A stretch of 17,496 bases of DNA from an uncultured Eubacteriales bacterium (GTDB taxonomy: Bacteria > Bacillota_A > Clostridia > Lachnospirales > Lachnospiraceae). Shown piece after piece: positions 1 through 6,916 of this stretch. The notes under the pieces were generated by a model. That model made no database searches. It was not told the DNA's origin and saw nothing but the letters and a program-made list of their open reading frames with translations. The DNA is taken from positions 1-17,496 of the forward strand of contig CADCPV010000092.1 of the NCBI GenBank assembly GCA_902803345.1. Direction: 5' to 3'. Every line of letters begins with the position of its first letter. Position 1 is the stretch's first letter. Position numbers and translations under genes: made by a program.

Positions 1-138
1 GGACAGGTGATTCTGGTCCTCGAAGCCATGAAGATGGAGAATGAAATTGTTGCTCCTCAGGATGGTACGATCGTTTCGATCGATACCGCGGCAGGCGCAT
101 CGGTAGAGGCAGGCGCAGTCCTTGCGACCATGGAGTAA
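1..138 (+). CDS. Biotin carrier protein (biotinyl domain), C-terminal part; gene starts before the window
   Basis: The first 45 codons of the window are the end of a biotin/lipoyl-attachment domain. The biotinylation motif EAMKMENEI is present, with the acceptor lysine at bases 31-33, followed by the VAPQDGTI hairpin and the VEAGAVLATME end usual for biotin carriers. The protein stops at the TAA at 136-138, immediately after the domain, as expected for a stand-alone carrier or one with only an N-terminal linker. It lies 24 bases before a sodium-pump beta subunit gene and upstream of an alpha subunit that has no biotin domain of its own. It is therefore very likely the mobile carboxyl carrier of that oxaloacetate decarboxylase, shuttling CO2 from the cytoplasmic alpha subunit to the membrane beta subunit. 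The N-terminus and any proline/alanine-rich linker are outside the window. Confidence 0.93.
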   Translation, partial: GQVILVLEAMKMENEIVAPQDGTIVSIDTAAGASVEAGAVLATME

Positions 139-162
139 AATACAGCTAAAGGAGATTTTCCG

Positions 163-1323
163 ATGAACTTACTGACCACATTAGGAAATCTGCTCCAGCA
201 GACAGCCTTTTTCAATCTGAGCTGGGGTAATTACTTAATGATAGCAGTCGCGCTGTTCTTCATGTATCTGGCCATTGCGAAAGGATATGAACCGCTGCTC
301 CTGGTTCCGATCAGCTTCGGTATGCTGTTAGTCAATATTTATCCTGATATTATGGCCAAGCCGGTCTATGATGCAAATCATAACCTCGAACAGGCCGGCG
401 GACTGCTGCATTATTTCTACATTCTGGACGAATGGGCGATCCTTCCGTCCCTGATCTTCATGGGCGTCGGCGCAGGAACCGACTTCGCGCCGCTCATTGC
501 AAACCCCAAGAGTTTCCTTCTCGGAGCTGCTGCCCAGTTCGGTATCTACGGCGCTTATTTCATGGCGATCCTGATGGGCTTCAACGGCAAAGCCGCTGCT
601 GCGATCTCGATCATCGGCGGTGCGGACGGCCCGACTTCGATCTTCCTCTGCGGCAAGCTCGGACAGACCGATTACATGGGACCGATCGCAGTTGCTGCGT
701 ACTCCTATATGTCGCTTGTCCCGATCATTCAGCCGCCGATCATGAAGGCGCTGACGACCGAGAAAGAGCGGAAGATCAAGATGGAGACGCTGCGTCCCGT
801 TACAAAGCTTGAGAAGATTCTCTTCCCGATTATCATTACGATTGTTGTCTGTATGCTGCTGCCGACGACGGCACCGCTTGTCGGTATGCTGATGCTCGGA
901 AACCTCTTCCATGAGTGCGGCGTGACAAAGCAGCTTTCTGAAACCGCCAGCAATGCGCTGATGTTCATCGTTGTCATCATCCTCGGCACTTCGGTCGGCG
1001 CCACGACTTCCGCGGAAGCCTTCCTGAAGATCGATACGCTGAAGATTGTTGCGCTCGGCCTGATCGCATTCGCACTCGGCACCGCAGCCGGCGTACTGTT
1101 CGGCAAGCTGATGTGCAAGGTGACGAAGGGCAAGGTGAACCCGCTGATCGGTTCAGCCGGTGTTTCGGCAGTTCCGATGGCAGCCCGTGTTTCGCAGAAG
1201 GTCGGTTCCCAGGCGGATCCCACAAACTTCCTGCTGATGCACGCGATGGGACCGAATGTCGCAGGCGTTATCGGTACAGCCGTTGCGGCCGGTACCTTCA
1301 TGGCGGTATTTGGAGTCAAGTAA
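163..1323 (+). CDS. oadB: Sodium-translocating (oxaloacetate) decarboxylase beta subunit
   Basis: This 386-aa polytopic membrane protein belongs to the OadB/MmdB/GcdB family. It decarboxylates carboxybiotin and uses the energy to export Na+. Many hydrophobic segments run from about residue 22 to the C-terminus. The family-defining GGADGPTSI stretch is at residues 152-160 and carries the essential Asp155. The second conserved region, GVSAVPMAARVSQKVG, precedes ADPTNFLLMHAMGPNVAG near the C-terminus, as in the family. The length is typical. The ATG at 163 is preceded by AAAGGAG at 148-154. The same subunit type serves methylmalonyl-CoA and glutaconyl-CoA decarboxylases; the following alpha subunit, of pyruvate/oxaloacetate type, makes oxaloacetate the likely substrate. 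The gene is co-transcribed with its neighbours, with gaps of 24 and 12 bases. Confidence 0.93.
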   Translation: MNLLTTLGNLLQQTAFFNLSWGNYLMIAVALFFMYLAIAKGYEPLLLVPISFGMLLVNIYPDIMAKPVYDANHNLEQAGGLLHYFYILDEWAILPSLIFMGVGAGTDFAPLIANPKSFLLGAAAQFGIYGAYFMAILMGFNGKAAAAISIIGGADGPTSIFLCGKLGQTDYMGPIAVAAYSYMSLVPIIQPPIMKALTTEKERKIKMETLRPVTKLEKILFPIIITIVVCMLLPTTAPLVGMLMLGNLFHECGVTKQLSETASNALMFIVVIILGTSVGATTSAEAFLKIDTLKIVALGLIAFALGTAAGVLFGKLMCKVTKGKVNPLIGSAGVSAVPMAARVSQKVGSQADPTNFLLMHAMGPNVAGVIGTAVAAGTFMAVFGVK

Positions 1324-1335
1324 AGGAGAATACTT

Positions 1336-2763
1336 ATGGAAGAAATGAAGAAAAAACCGGTTCAGATTACAGAAACCGTGCTGCGTGACGCGCATCAGTC
1401 CCTGATCGCGACGCGCATGACGACGGAAGAAATGCTGCCGATCGTCGATAAAATGGATAAAGTCGGCTACCATGCAGTTGAGTGCTGGGGCGGCGCGACC
1501 TTTGACTCCTGCCTGCGTTTCCTGAAGGAAGATCCGTGGGTGCGTCTCCGCAAATTCCGTGACGGATTCAAGCACACGAAGCTTCAGATGCTGTTCCGCG
1601 GCCAGAACATTCTCGGCTACAACCACTACGCAGACGACGTCGTAGAATACTTTGTTGAAAAGTCGATCGCAAACGGAATCGATATCATCCGTATTTTCGA
1701 CTGCTTCAACGACCTTCGGAACCTTGAGACCTGTGTCAATGCGGCGAAGCGCGAAAAGGAACGTTCCGGCAAGGGCGAGGCGCAGATTGCGCTTTCCTAT
1801 ACGCTCGGCGATGCCTATACGCTGGACTACTGGCGTGATACTGCAAGAAGAATTGAGGAAATGGGTGCGGATTCGCTGTGCATCAAGGACATGGCGGGCC
1901 TCCTGATTCCTTACGAAGCGGACCGTCTGGTGCGCGCTCTTCGGGAAGGCACGAAGCTTCCGATCGACATTCATACGCATTACACCTCGGGTGTTGCGGG
2001 CATGACGCTCTTAAAGTCCATCGAAGCAGGCGCCGATATTATTGACACAGCAATTTCGCCCTTCGCGATGGGTACCTCCCAGCCTGCGACGGAAGTCATG
2101 GTCAAGACCTTCGAAGGTACACCCTACGATACCGGCCTGGACCTGAACCTCCTTTCCGAGATTGCCGACTATTTCCGCCCGATCCAGGAGAAGTACCTTG
2201 CAAACGGCCGTCTGTCGCCGAAGGTCATGGGCGTCAACATCAAGACCCTCCTGTACCAGGTGCCCGGCGGAATGCTCTCAAACCTCGTATCGCAGCTCAA
2301 GGAAGCGCATGCGGAAGACAAGTACTACGATGTGCTCGAGGAGATCCCGCGCGTCCGGAAAGACCTCGGTGAACCGCCGCTTGTTACGCCCAGCTCGCAG
2401 ATCGTCGGTACGCAGGCCGTCCTGAATGTGCTTCAGGGCCAGCGCTACAAGATGATCACGAAGGAAACCCGGAAGGTGCTGAAGGGCGAATTCGGCCAGA
2501 CCATCAAGCCCTTCAACCCGGAAGTCCAGAAGCTTGCGATCGGCGACGAAGAGCCGATCACCTGCCGTCCCGCGGACCTGATTCCGCCGCAGCTTGACAA
2601 CTACCGCAAGGAAATCAAGGACTACATCCGCCAGGATGAGGATGTCCTTTCCTACGCGCTGTTCCCGCAGGTTGCGATGGATTATTTCAAATACCGCGAC
2701 GCGCAGGATAAGAAAGTGGACGAGACCATCTCCGACAAGGACAGCAAGAGCTATCCGGTGTAA
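1336..2763 (+). CDS. oadA: Oxaloacetate decarboxylase alpha subunit (carboxyltransferase) without biotinyl domain
   Basis: This cytoplasmic 475-aa carboxyltransferase transfers the carboxyl group of oxaloacetate to the biotin carrier, releasing pyruvate. It has the HMGL-like TIM barrel with the RDAHQS metal/substrate motif at residues 17-22, LFRGQNILGY at about 86-95, the active-site lysine motif CIKDMAG (Lys184) and the metal-binding DIHTHYTSG (His213, His215). The conserved OadA/pyruvate carboxylase region follows to about residue 450. The chain ends at residue 475, where many OadA proteins continue into a linker and biotinyl domain; here that domain is the separate carrier encoded upstream. 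AAAGGAG at 1322-1328 precedes the ATG at 1336. A second in-frame ATG three codons later is less well spaced. It could also be annotated as pyruvate carboxylase subunit B, but the adjacent beta subunit argues for the sodium-pump decarboxylase. Confidence 0.93.
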   Translation: MEEMKKKPVQITETVLRDAHQSLIATRMTTEEMLPIVDKMDKVGYHAVECWGGATFDSCLRFLKEDPWVRLRKFRDGFKHTKLQMLFRGQNILGYNHYADDVVEYFVEKSIANGIDIIRIFDCFNDLRNLETCVNAAKREKERSGKGEAQIALSYTLGDAYTLDYWRDTARRIEEMGADSLCIKDMAGLLIPYEADRLVRALREGTKLPIDIHTHYTSGVAGMTLLKSIEAGADIIDTAISPFAMGTSQPATEVMVKTFEGTPYDTGLDLNLLSEIADYFRPIQEKYLANGRLSPKVMGVNIKTLLYQVPGGMLSNLVSQLKEAHAEDKYYDVLEEIPRVRKDLGEPPLVTPSSQIVGTQAVLNVLQGQRYKMITKETRKVLKGEFGQTIKPFNPEVQKLAIGDEEPITCRPADLIPPQLDNYRKEIKDYIRQDEDVLSYALFPQVAMDYFKYRDAQDKKVDETISDKDSKSYPV

Positions 2764-2768
2764 TCTCG

Positions 2769-2851
2769 AAACTCGCCTGCGGGATTGTGCTGCTCCTTCA
2801 GTGACGGTTCCAAGTCACTTCGGAAGCAGCACAATAACCCTCGGCTCGGAG
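2769..2851 (+). repeat. Structured intergenic repeat, copy 1 (long stem-loop)
   Basis: This stem-loop begins six bases after the oadA stop codon. The head AAACTCGCCTGCGGGATT starts at 2769. The outer stem ATTGTGCTGCT (2784-2794) pairs perfectly with AGCAGCACAAT (2825-2835). The inner stem AGTGAC (2800-2805) pairs with GTCACT (2814-2819) around the loop GGTTCCAA. A tail GGCTCGGAGT ends the element. Copy 2, 105 bases downstream, has the same architecture but different outer-stem bases. No T-tract follows, so it is not a standard intrinsic terminator, although it may stabilise the 3' end of the oad transcript. It resembles REP/MITE-type elements in form; no transposase is nearby. Confidence 0.8.
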
Positions 2852-2873
2852 TTATCTCATCCTCCACGGACGT

Positions 2874-2957
2874 AAAAACTCGCCTGTGGGATTAAGCTGC
2901 CCCCTCGGTGACGGTTCCGGGTCACCCTGGGGGCAGTTTGATACCACAGGCTCGGAA
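2874..2957 (+). repeat. Structured intergenic repeat, copy 2 (long stem-loop)
   Basis: This is the second tandem copy in the same orientation as copy 1. The head AAAAACTCGCCTGTGGGATT starts at 2874. CCTGTGG (2883-2889) pairs with CCACAGG (2944-2950). AAGCTGCCCCC (2894-2904) pairs with GGGGGCAGTTT (2929-2939) with a single G-T wobble. The inner stem GGTGAC (2907-2912) pairs with GTCACC (2921-2926) around the loop GGTTCCGG. The tail GGCTCGGAAT matches copy 1. The outer stem differs in sequence from copy 1 but is fully complementary, which is compensatory change. The remaining 76 bases up to the next gene hold only a short GGCGG/CCGCC hairpin (2996-3017) just before the ribosome binding site. 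Confidence 0.82.
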
Positions 2958-3033
2958 TGTACGCAGAAACGATGTACTGGTTTACAACAGGACCCGGCGG
3001 ACTTCAGGAGAGCCGCCTGAGAGGTGGACTATT

Positions 3034-4410
3034 ATGGATAAAAAAGCGATAATGGACAGGCTTGCATACGAAGGGCACAAAAAGGGCGGCTTCAACGGCA
3101 CATGGCTTTATGCCGAAAACGGTGAGATCATATCAAAAGGAGCCTATGGATTCCGTGATGCAGAGAATACGCTTCCGATGCAGGAGGACAGTATTTTTGA
3201 AATGGCTTCGATCACCAAGATGTTTACGGCTACGGCAGTCATGCTTCTTGTAAGAGAGGGCAAACTGGGACTCGATGAGGAATACGCAGTATATTTTCCC
3301 GAGTATCCGTACCGCGGCGTTACAATCAGGCATCTGCTGACCCACACGAGCGGCATGCCCGATGATTTCAATACCGACCGATGGGTCGTTCCGATTCTGG
3401 AAAAAGAACACAGAATCCCCCAAAACAGCGAAATGCTCCGCTTCATCCGTGAAAGCAATGAGCCCGCCGCCTGCGCTCCCGGTGAAACGTTCCGGTATAC
3501 CGATGTCGGATACACGCTTCTCGCAGAGGCGGTGGAAAAGGCCTCTGGCGTAAGGTTTGAGGAATTCCTGAAGAAAAACGTGTTTGAGCCCGCCGGCATG
3601 AAAGATTCCGGCATCTTTCACACCCGCAGAGACGGGAGACCTTCCGACCGCTTTACCCGAAATATGGTTCTCGAAGACGGCGGCTACATTCCGTCGGATC
3701 GCTCAAAGTACGATGCCGGTTATGTTGTCGGTTCAGACGGTCTGAACGGCTGCGACTACTTATATACCACAGTTTTCGACATGCTTGCCTGGGACCGGGC
3801 GCTTCGTGCAGGAACGATTCTCAGCCGGGAAGAGCAGATGATCATGTACACCCCGATGCGGCTTATGAGCGGCAAAGCGGCAGGTGCAGACGAGGACGAG
3901 GATGGAGACGCCGGTTACGGCTTCGGCTGGGGAGTCCGAAACGATCCCGAATTCGGGCTGACTGTCAATCACAGCGGCGGCATGCCCGGCCTCGAAACCT
4001 GGTTTGAGCGTTTTGTCGACGCAGACAGAGTACTTGTGATTCTCAACTGCCGCGATCCCGAGGATGCCAAGGCATATGACGCTTTCTTTAACGGAATGCG
4101 GGCTGTCACAAAGAATCAGGAGCCTGAGCTGATCCGTACTGCAGAGGAACTTGCAGTCCGGGAGCCAGACAGGTCCGGATGGGAGTACTTCTGCGGGAAG
4201 TACGACTTCAGCTGCGAGGATTACCGCCTCGACGAAATTTGCATGAAGGACGGAGACCTGTATGCAGTTTTGTCCTATAAAGGGGGCAGATGCACATACA
4301 GACTGTATCCTCTGGAAGACGGCAGTTTCGGTATGAAACCTTTCTACGGCAACATTACTTTCGGTGAAGGCACACTGAGCCTCTGGGGAGAAACCGGACA
4401 TAAGCTGTGA
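3034..4410 (+). CDS. Serine hydrolase, beta-lactamase/penicillin-binding-protein-like family
   Basis: This 458-aa protein is in the class C beta-lactamase-like family (esterases, D-aminopeptidases, transpeptidase relatives). The nucleophile motif SITK is at residues 59-62. The second motif is YTD at 155-157, where YxN or YxD is usual, within FRYTDVGYTLL. HLLTHTSGMPD (100-110) is the typical family segment, and HSGG at 313-316 stands in for the KTG-type third motif. About 120 C-terminal residues form an accessory region, mostly beta by eye. I see no signal peptide or membrane segment, so a cytoplasmic location is inferred. The reading frame stays open upstream into the repeat, but the ATG at 3034 has GAGGTGG at 3021-3027 and matches where homologues begin. 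The gene stands alone between repeat clusters and has no evident functional tie to its neighbours. Its substrate cannot be deduced. Confidence 0.85.
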   Translation: MDKKAIMDRLAYEGHKKGGFNGTWLYAENGEIISKGAYGFRDAENTLPMQEDSIFEMASITKMFTATAVMLLVREGKLGLDEEYAVYFPEYPYRGVTIRHLLTHTSGMPDDFNTDRWVVPILEKEHRIPQNSEMLRFIRESNEPAACAPGETFRYTDVGYTLLAEAVEKASGVRFEEFLKKNVFEPAGMKDSGIFHTRRDGRPSDRFTRNMVLEDGGYIPSDRSKYDAGYVVGSDGLNGCDYLYTTVFDMLAWDRALRAGTILSREEQMIMYTPMRLMSGKAAGADEDEDGDAGYGFGWGVRNDPEFGLTVNHSGGMPGLETWFERFVDADRVLVILNCRDPEDAKAYDAFFNGMRAVTKNQEPELIRTAEELAVREPDRSGWEYFCGKYDFSCEDYRLDEICMKDGDLYAVLSYKGGRCTYRLYPLEDGSFGMKPFYGNITFGEGTLSLWGETGHKL

Positions 4411-4433
4411 AGGCCAGGAACAAATGCGATCTC

Positions 4434-4495
4434 GCAGGCGAGTTTATCGGAATCCTGCAGGCGAGTTTTGCGACACCCCCTGCAGGCGAATTTTG
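4434..4495 (-). repeat. Three short inverted copies of the repeat head
   Basis: GCAGGCGAGTTT occurs at 4434 and 4457, and GCAGGCGAATTTT at 4482, with spacings of 23 and 25 bases. Read on the minus strand they give AAACTCGCCTGC, the same head that opens both stem-loop repeats on the other side of the serine hydrolase gene. The middle copy matches for longer, as AAAACTCGCCTGCAGGATT on the minus strand. None of the three contains the GTGAC-loop-GTCAC core, so these are truncated or head-only copies in the opposite orientation. The array starts 24 bases after the serine hydrolase stop codon. Confidence 0.78.
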
Positions 4496-4540
4496 AAGCG
4501 TCCATCTGTCAAGAAAAAACACTTGACAGATGGACGCTTT
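4496..4540 (+). terminator. Perfect 18-bp inverted repeat, likely terminator, overlapping the ylxM promoter
   Basis: The left arm AAGCGTCCATCTGTCAAG (4496-4513) and right arm CTTGACAGATGGACGCTT (4522-4539) are perfectly complementary around the A-rich 8-base loop at 4514-4521. The right arm runs into a short T-run (CTTTTCG). In RNA this is a very stable hairpin followed by U residues, which fits an intrinsic terminator for transcripts coming from the serine hydrolase side. The right arm also contains the TTGACA box of the next promoter, so one palindrome may both end one transcript and position the start of the next. Only about four U residues follow, so termination strength is uncertain. Confidence 0.7.
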
Positions 4541-4551
4541 TCGTGTATGAT
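4523..4551 (+). promoter_or_regulatory. Sigma-A-type promoter of the ylxM-ffh operon
   Basis: TTGACA (4523-4528) and TATGAT (4546-4551) are separated by exactly 17 bases: a consensus -35 and a -10 with one mismatch. Transcription should start near 4558, only about 10 bases before the ylxM ATG at 4567. That leaves a very short leader with a partial AGGGTGG ribosome binding site. The -35 box lies in the right arm of a perfect 18-bp inverted repeat. Confidence 0.82.
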
Positions 4552-4566
4552 ACGCAGGGTGGTCTC

Positions 4567-4914
4567 ATGGAAACGATTTTTGAACGCACATTACTGTTTG
4601 ATTTTTACGGAGAGCTTCTGACGGAAAGACAGCAGGAAATCTACGAAGACGTCGTCATGAACGACATGTCGCTGTCGGAAGCCGCCGAAGCCTACGGGAT
4701 CTCCCGCCAGGGGATTCACGATACGCTGCGCCGCTGCGAACGCGCGATGCAGGAGATGGAACAGAAGCTGCATGCCGTGGAGCAGTTCGAAAAGGTGCGC
4801 AGAGCCGTGGAATCCATGGACCGGATTCTTGAAGATCCGGGGAACGGAATTCCGGAGGAAACAAATGAGAAGCTCCGCGGACTCACCGCAGAGATCATGA
4901 GAGATATAGGGTGA
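4567..4914 (+). CDS. ylxM: YlxM-family helix-turn-helix protein (SRP-associated)
   Basis: This 115-aa protein of the UPF0122/YlxM family has a sigma-70 region-4-like helix-turn-helix. MSLSEAAEAYGISRQGIHDT at about residues 37-56 is the HTH, preceded by FYGELLTERQQEIYEDV, typical of the family. A helical C-terminus, probably coiled coil, follows. In Bacillota it is encoded directly before ffh and has been linked to the signal recognition particle, where it may modulate Ffh; that role is family knowledge. The frame is open upstream, but the ATG at 4567 gives the canonical N-terminus METIFERTLLFDFYG and lies downstream of the predicted transcription start, so longer versions are unlikely. It is separated from ffh by four bases. 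Confidence 0.9.
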   Translation: METIFERTLLFDFYGELLTERQQEIYEDVVMNDMSLSEAAEAYGISRQGIHDTLRRCERAMQEMEQKLHAVEQFEKVRRAVESMDRILEDPGNGIPEETNEKLRGLTAEIMRDIG

Positions 4915-4918
4915 ATAT

Positions 4919-6274
4919 ATGGCTTTTGAAAGCTTATCCGAAAAATTCCAGAAAATATTCAGCGGCCTGAAAGGAAAGGGCAAACTCACGGAAGCCGACG
5001 TCAAGGCAGCGATGCGTGAAGTCCGGATGGCGCTTTTAGAAGCGGACGTGAGCTTCAAGGTTGTAAAGCAGTTCGTTGCCGCGGTGCAGGAGCGCGCGAT
5101 TGGCGAAGACATCATGAACGGACTGAATCCCGGACAGATGGTCATCAAGATCGTCAACGAGGAAATGATCCGGCTCATGGGCTCGGAAGGCGCAGAACTG
5201 AAACTGAGACCGGCAAGTGAAATCACGGTCATCATGCTTCTCGGCCTTCAGGGCGCAGGTAAGACGACCATGGCCGCAAAGCTTGCGAAGAAGCTGATGC
5301 GGAACGGCCGGAAGCCGCTTCTTGCGGCACTCGACGTTTATCGTCCGGCAGCAATCAAACAGCTGCAGATCAACGGGGAACGGGCCGGTGCGCCGGTTTT
5401 CACGATGGGCGACCAGAACAGGCCTGCGGATATTGCGCGTGCTGCGGTTTCGCATGCGAAGCAGAACGGCTGCAATGTTGTGATCCTGGATACCGCCGGA
5501 CGTCTGCACATCGATGATGACATGATGCAGGAACTTCTGGATATCAAAGCTGCAGTTGACGTCACGACATCGGTACTCGTTGTCGATGCGATGACCGGCC
5601 AGGACGCGGTGAATGTCGCGGCTTCCTTCAATGATACGATCGGCATCGACGGTGTCATCCTGACAAAACTGGACGGCGATACCAGGGGCGGCGCGGCGCT
5701 TTCCATCCGGGCCGTGACAGGAAAACCGATCCTGTATTCGGGCATCGGCGAGAAGCTGGACGACCTGGAGCAGTTCTATCCGGACCGCATGGCCTCCCGG
5801 ATTCTCGGTATGGGTGATGTGCTGACGCTGATTGAAAAGGCAGCGCAGGAAGTCGACTACGAGGACGCGGACAAGCTCAGCAAGAAAATGATGAAGGGCA
5901 AGTTCGATTACGACGACTATCTTGTCCAGATGCAGCAGATGCAGAAAATGGGCGGAATCGGCGCAATCATGAACATGCTCCCGGGCTCGGGTTTCATGGG
6001 GCTCGGCAAAATGAAGGGCAATATGCCGGATCCGGATGAGTCCGAAAAGCAGCTCAAAAAGATCGAGGCGATGATCTATTCCATGACGCCCTACGAGCGT
6101 TCGCATCCGGATGCGCTGACACCGCAGCGGAAGATCCGCATCGCAAAAGGCGCAGGCCTTTCGATGGATCAGGTGAACCGCATGGTCAAGCAGTTCAATG
6201 AGAGCCGGAAAATGATGAAGCAGATGACCGGCATGATGAAGGGAAAGCGCGGGAGATTCAAACTGCCTTTCTGA
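4919..6274 (+). CDS. ffh: Signal recognition particle GTPase Ffh (SRP54)
   Basis: This 451-aa protein component of the bacterial signal recognition particle binds signal sequences of nascent membrane proteins and 4.5S/6S RNA, and docks to FtsY. The N domain (residues 1 to about 90) contains the [12 protein letters not shown] signature. The G domain carries the P-loop GLQGAGKTT at 109-117, then [22 protein letters not shown] and [14 protein letters not shown]. The methionine-rich M domain occupies about residues 300-451, with [11 protein letters not shown] and a C-terminal [14 protein letters not shown]. Length and all GTPase motifs are normal. The gene starts four bases after the ylxM stop with a modest AGGG ribosome site, so translation is probably coupled to ylxM. 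Confidence 0.98.
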   Translation: MAFESLSEKFQKIFSGLKGKGKLTEADVKAAMREVRMALLEADVSFKVVKQFVAAVQERAIGEDIMNGLNPGQMVIKIVNEEMIRLMGSEGAELKLRPASEITVIMLLGLQGAGKTTMAAKLAKKLMRNGRKPLLAALDVYRPAAIKQLQINGERAGAPVFTMGDQNRPADIARAAVSHAKQNGCNVVILDTAGRLHIDDDMMQELLDIKAAVDVTTSVLVVDAMTGQDAVNVAASFNDTIGIDGVILTKLDGDTRGGAALSIRAVTGKPILYSGIGEKLDDLEQFYPDRMASRILGMGDVLTLIEKAAQEVDYEDADKLSKKMMKGKFDYDDYLVQMQQMQKMGGIGAIMNMLPGSGFMGLGKMKGNMPDPDESEKQLKKIEAMIYSMTPYERSHPDALTPQRKIRIAKGAGLSMDQVNRMVKQFNESRKMMKQMTGMMKGKRGRFKLPF

Positions 6275-6289
6275 AACAATATGACAAAG

Positions 6290-6315
6290 GGTACAGACGG
6301 AGTATTCCGTTTACC
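6290..6315 (+). promoter_or_regulatory. Small hairpin in the ffh-rpsP gap
   Basis: In the 77-base gap before rpsP, GGTA (6290-6293) pairs with TACC (6312-6315), and ACGGA (6297-6301) pairs with TCCGT (6306-6310) around a GTAT loop. No T-tract follows, so it is not a classic terminator. It may be an RNA processing site or a leader structure ahead of the ribosomal protein gene. No convincing promoter was seen in the gap. Confidence 0.35.
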
Positions 6316-6351
6316 ATAAATAACAAAATTTTCCTGAGGAGGAAACCACAA

Positions 6352-6591
6352 ATGGTCAAGTTAAGATTAAAGAGAATGGGCAAGAAGAAAACCCCTTACT
6401 ACCGCATTGTCGTCGCTGATGCGAAATCCCCGAGAGACGGCAGATTCATTGAGGAAATCGGAATCTATGATCCGAACCAGGAACCCTCTCTGGTAAAGGT
6501 AGATGCAGACGCCGCCAAGAAATGGCTTGCAAACGGGGCACAGCCCACGGAGACCGTCGCGAGACTTCTGAAGAATGCCGGTATCGAGTAA
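6352..6591 (+). CDS. rpsP: 30S ribosomal protein bS16
   Basis: This 79-aa protein of the small ribosomal subunit binds 16S rRNA early in assembly. The N-terminus [20 protein letters not shown] and the following [22 protein letters not shown] are diagnostic. The C-terminal half contains the usual [20 protein letters not shown]. The length is typical of the short Bacillota form. AGGAGG at 6337-6342 is nine bases before the ATG. It is the third gene of the conserved ylxM-ffh-rpsP-khpA-rimM-trmD order. Confidence 0.98.
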   Translation: MVKLRLKRMGKKKTPYYRIVVADAKSPRDGRFIEEIGIYDPNQEPSLVKVDADAAKKWLANGAQPTETVARLLKNAGIE

Positions 6592-6624
6592 GTTTGTTCC
6601 ATCACCACTTGAGGAGGTATCACA

Positions 6625-6852
6625 ATGAAGGAATTAGTTGAGACGATTGCAAAAGCTTTGGTGGATGCACCGGATCAGGTAGTTGTGACGGAGCAGGTGA
6701 GCGAAAAAGGCGTTCTCCTGACACTGCAGGTTGCGCAGTCGGATATCGGCAAGGTCATCGGCAAGCAGGGCAAGGTCGCGAATGCGATCCGCTCGGTTGT
6801 GAAGGCGGCCGGCATCCGCAAGGGCGTTCATGTCATGGTGAACATCGAGTAA
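6625..6852 (+). CDS. khpA: KH-domain RNA-binding protein KhpA (YlqC)
   Basis: This 75-aa protein is a single type II KH domain. The RNA-binding GXXG loop is GKQG at residues 46-49 within IGKVIGKQGKVANAIRSVV. In Bacillota, KhpA pairs with KhpB/Jag, binds RNA and influences cell division and cell length; that is family knowledge. GAGGAGGT at 6611-6618 gives a strong start at the ATG at 6625. Its place between rpsP and rimM is the standard one. Confidence 0.96.
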   Translation: MKELVETIAKALVDAPDQVVVTEQVSEKGVLLTLQVAQSDIGKVIGKQGKVANAIRSVVKAAGIRKGVHVMVNIE

Positions 6853-6916
6853 GCAGCTGTTTTTTAGGGACGGGTTTTGCCGGTCCCTGAAATGCGGCAG
6901 CGCCTTGGAAAACGAA

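Noticed and set aside
328..912. Long minus-strand open frame inside oadB
   Set aside because: It is antisense to a well-supported gene, rich in Arg/His/Asp in the manner of a complementary-strand shadow, with no recognisable family or ribosome site.
1153..1980. 275-codon minus-strand open frame across the oadB-oadA junction
   Set aside because: It overlaps two conserved genes on the opposite strand and shows no motif; GC-biased codons keep such frames open by chance.
2784..2835. Intrinsic terminator of the oad operon
   Set aside because: The hairpin is strong, but AACCCTCGG follows instead of a T-run, so I list it as a repeat element rather than a terminator.
2908..3033. Upstream extension of the serine hydrolase frame
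   Set aside because: The frame is open through the second stem-loop repeat, but the good ribosome site and family N-terminus are at 3034.
4434..4495. CRISPR-like array
   Set aside because: Three 12-13-base units at 23-25-base spacing are too short and too few, and they match the stem-loop repeat head across the serine hydrolase gene.
4468..4566. Upstream extension of ylxM
   Set aside because: It would run through the inverted repeat and the promoter, upstream of the predicted transcription start, and adds residues not seen in the family.
6868..6888. GGGACGGG / CCGGTCCC hairpin before rimM as a terminator
   Set aside because: The stem has a central G-G mismatch and no T-tract follows; the T-run lies before it. 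rimM continues the operon.
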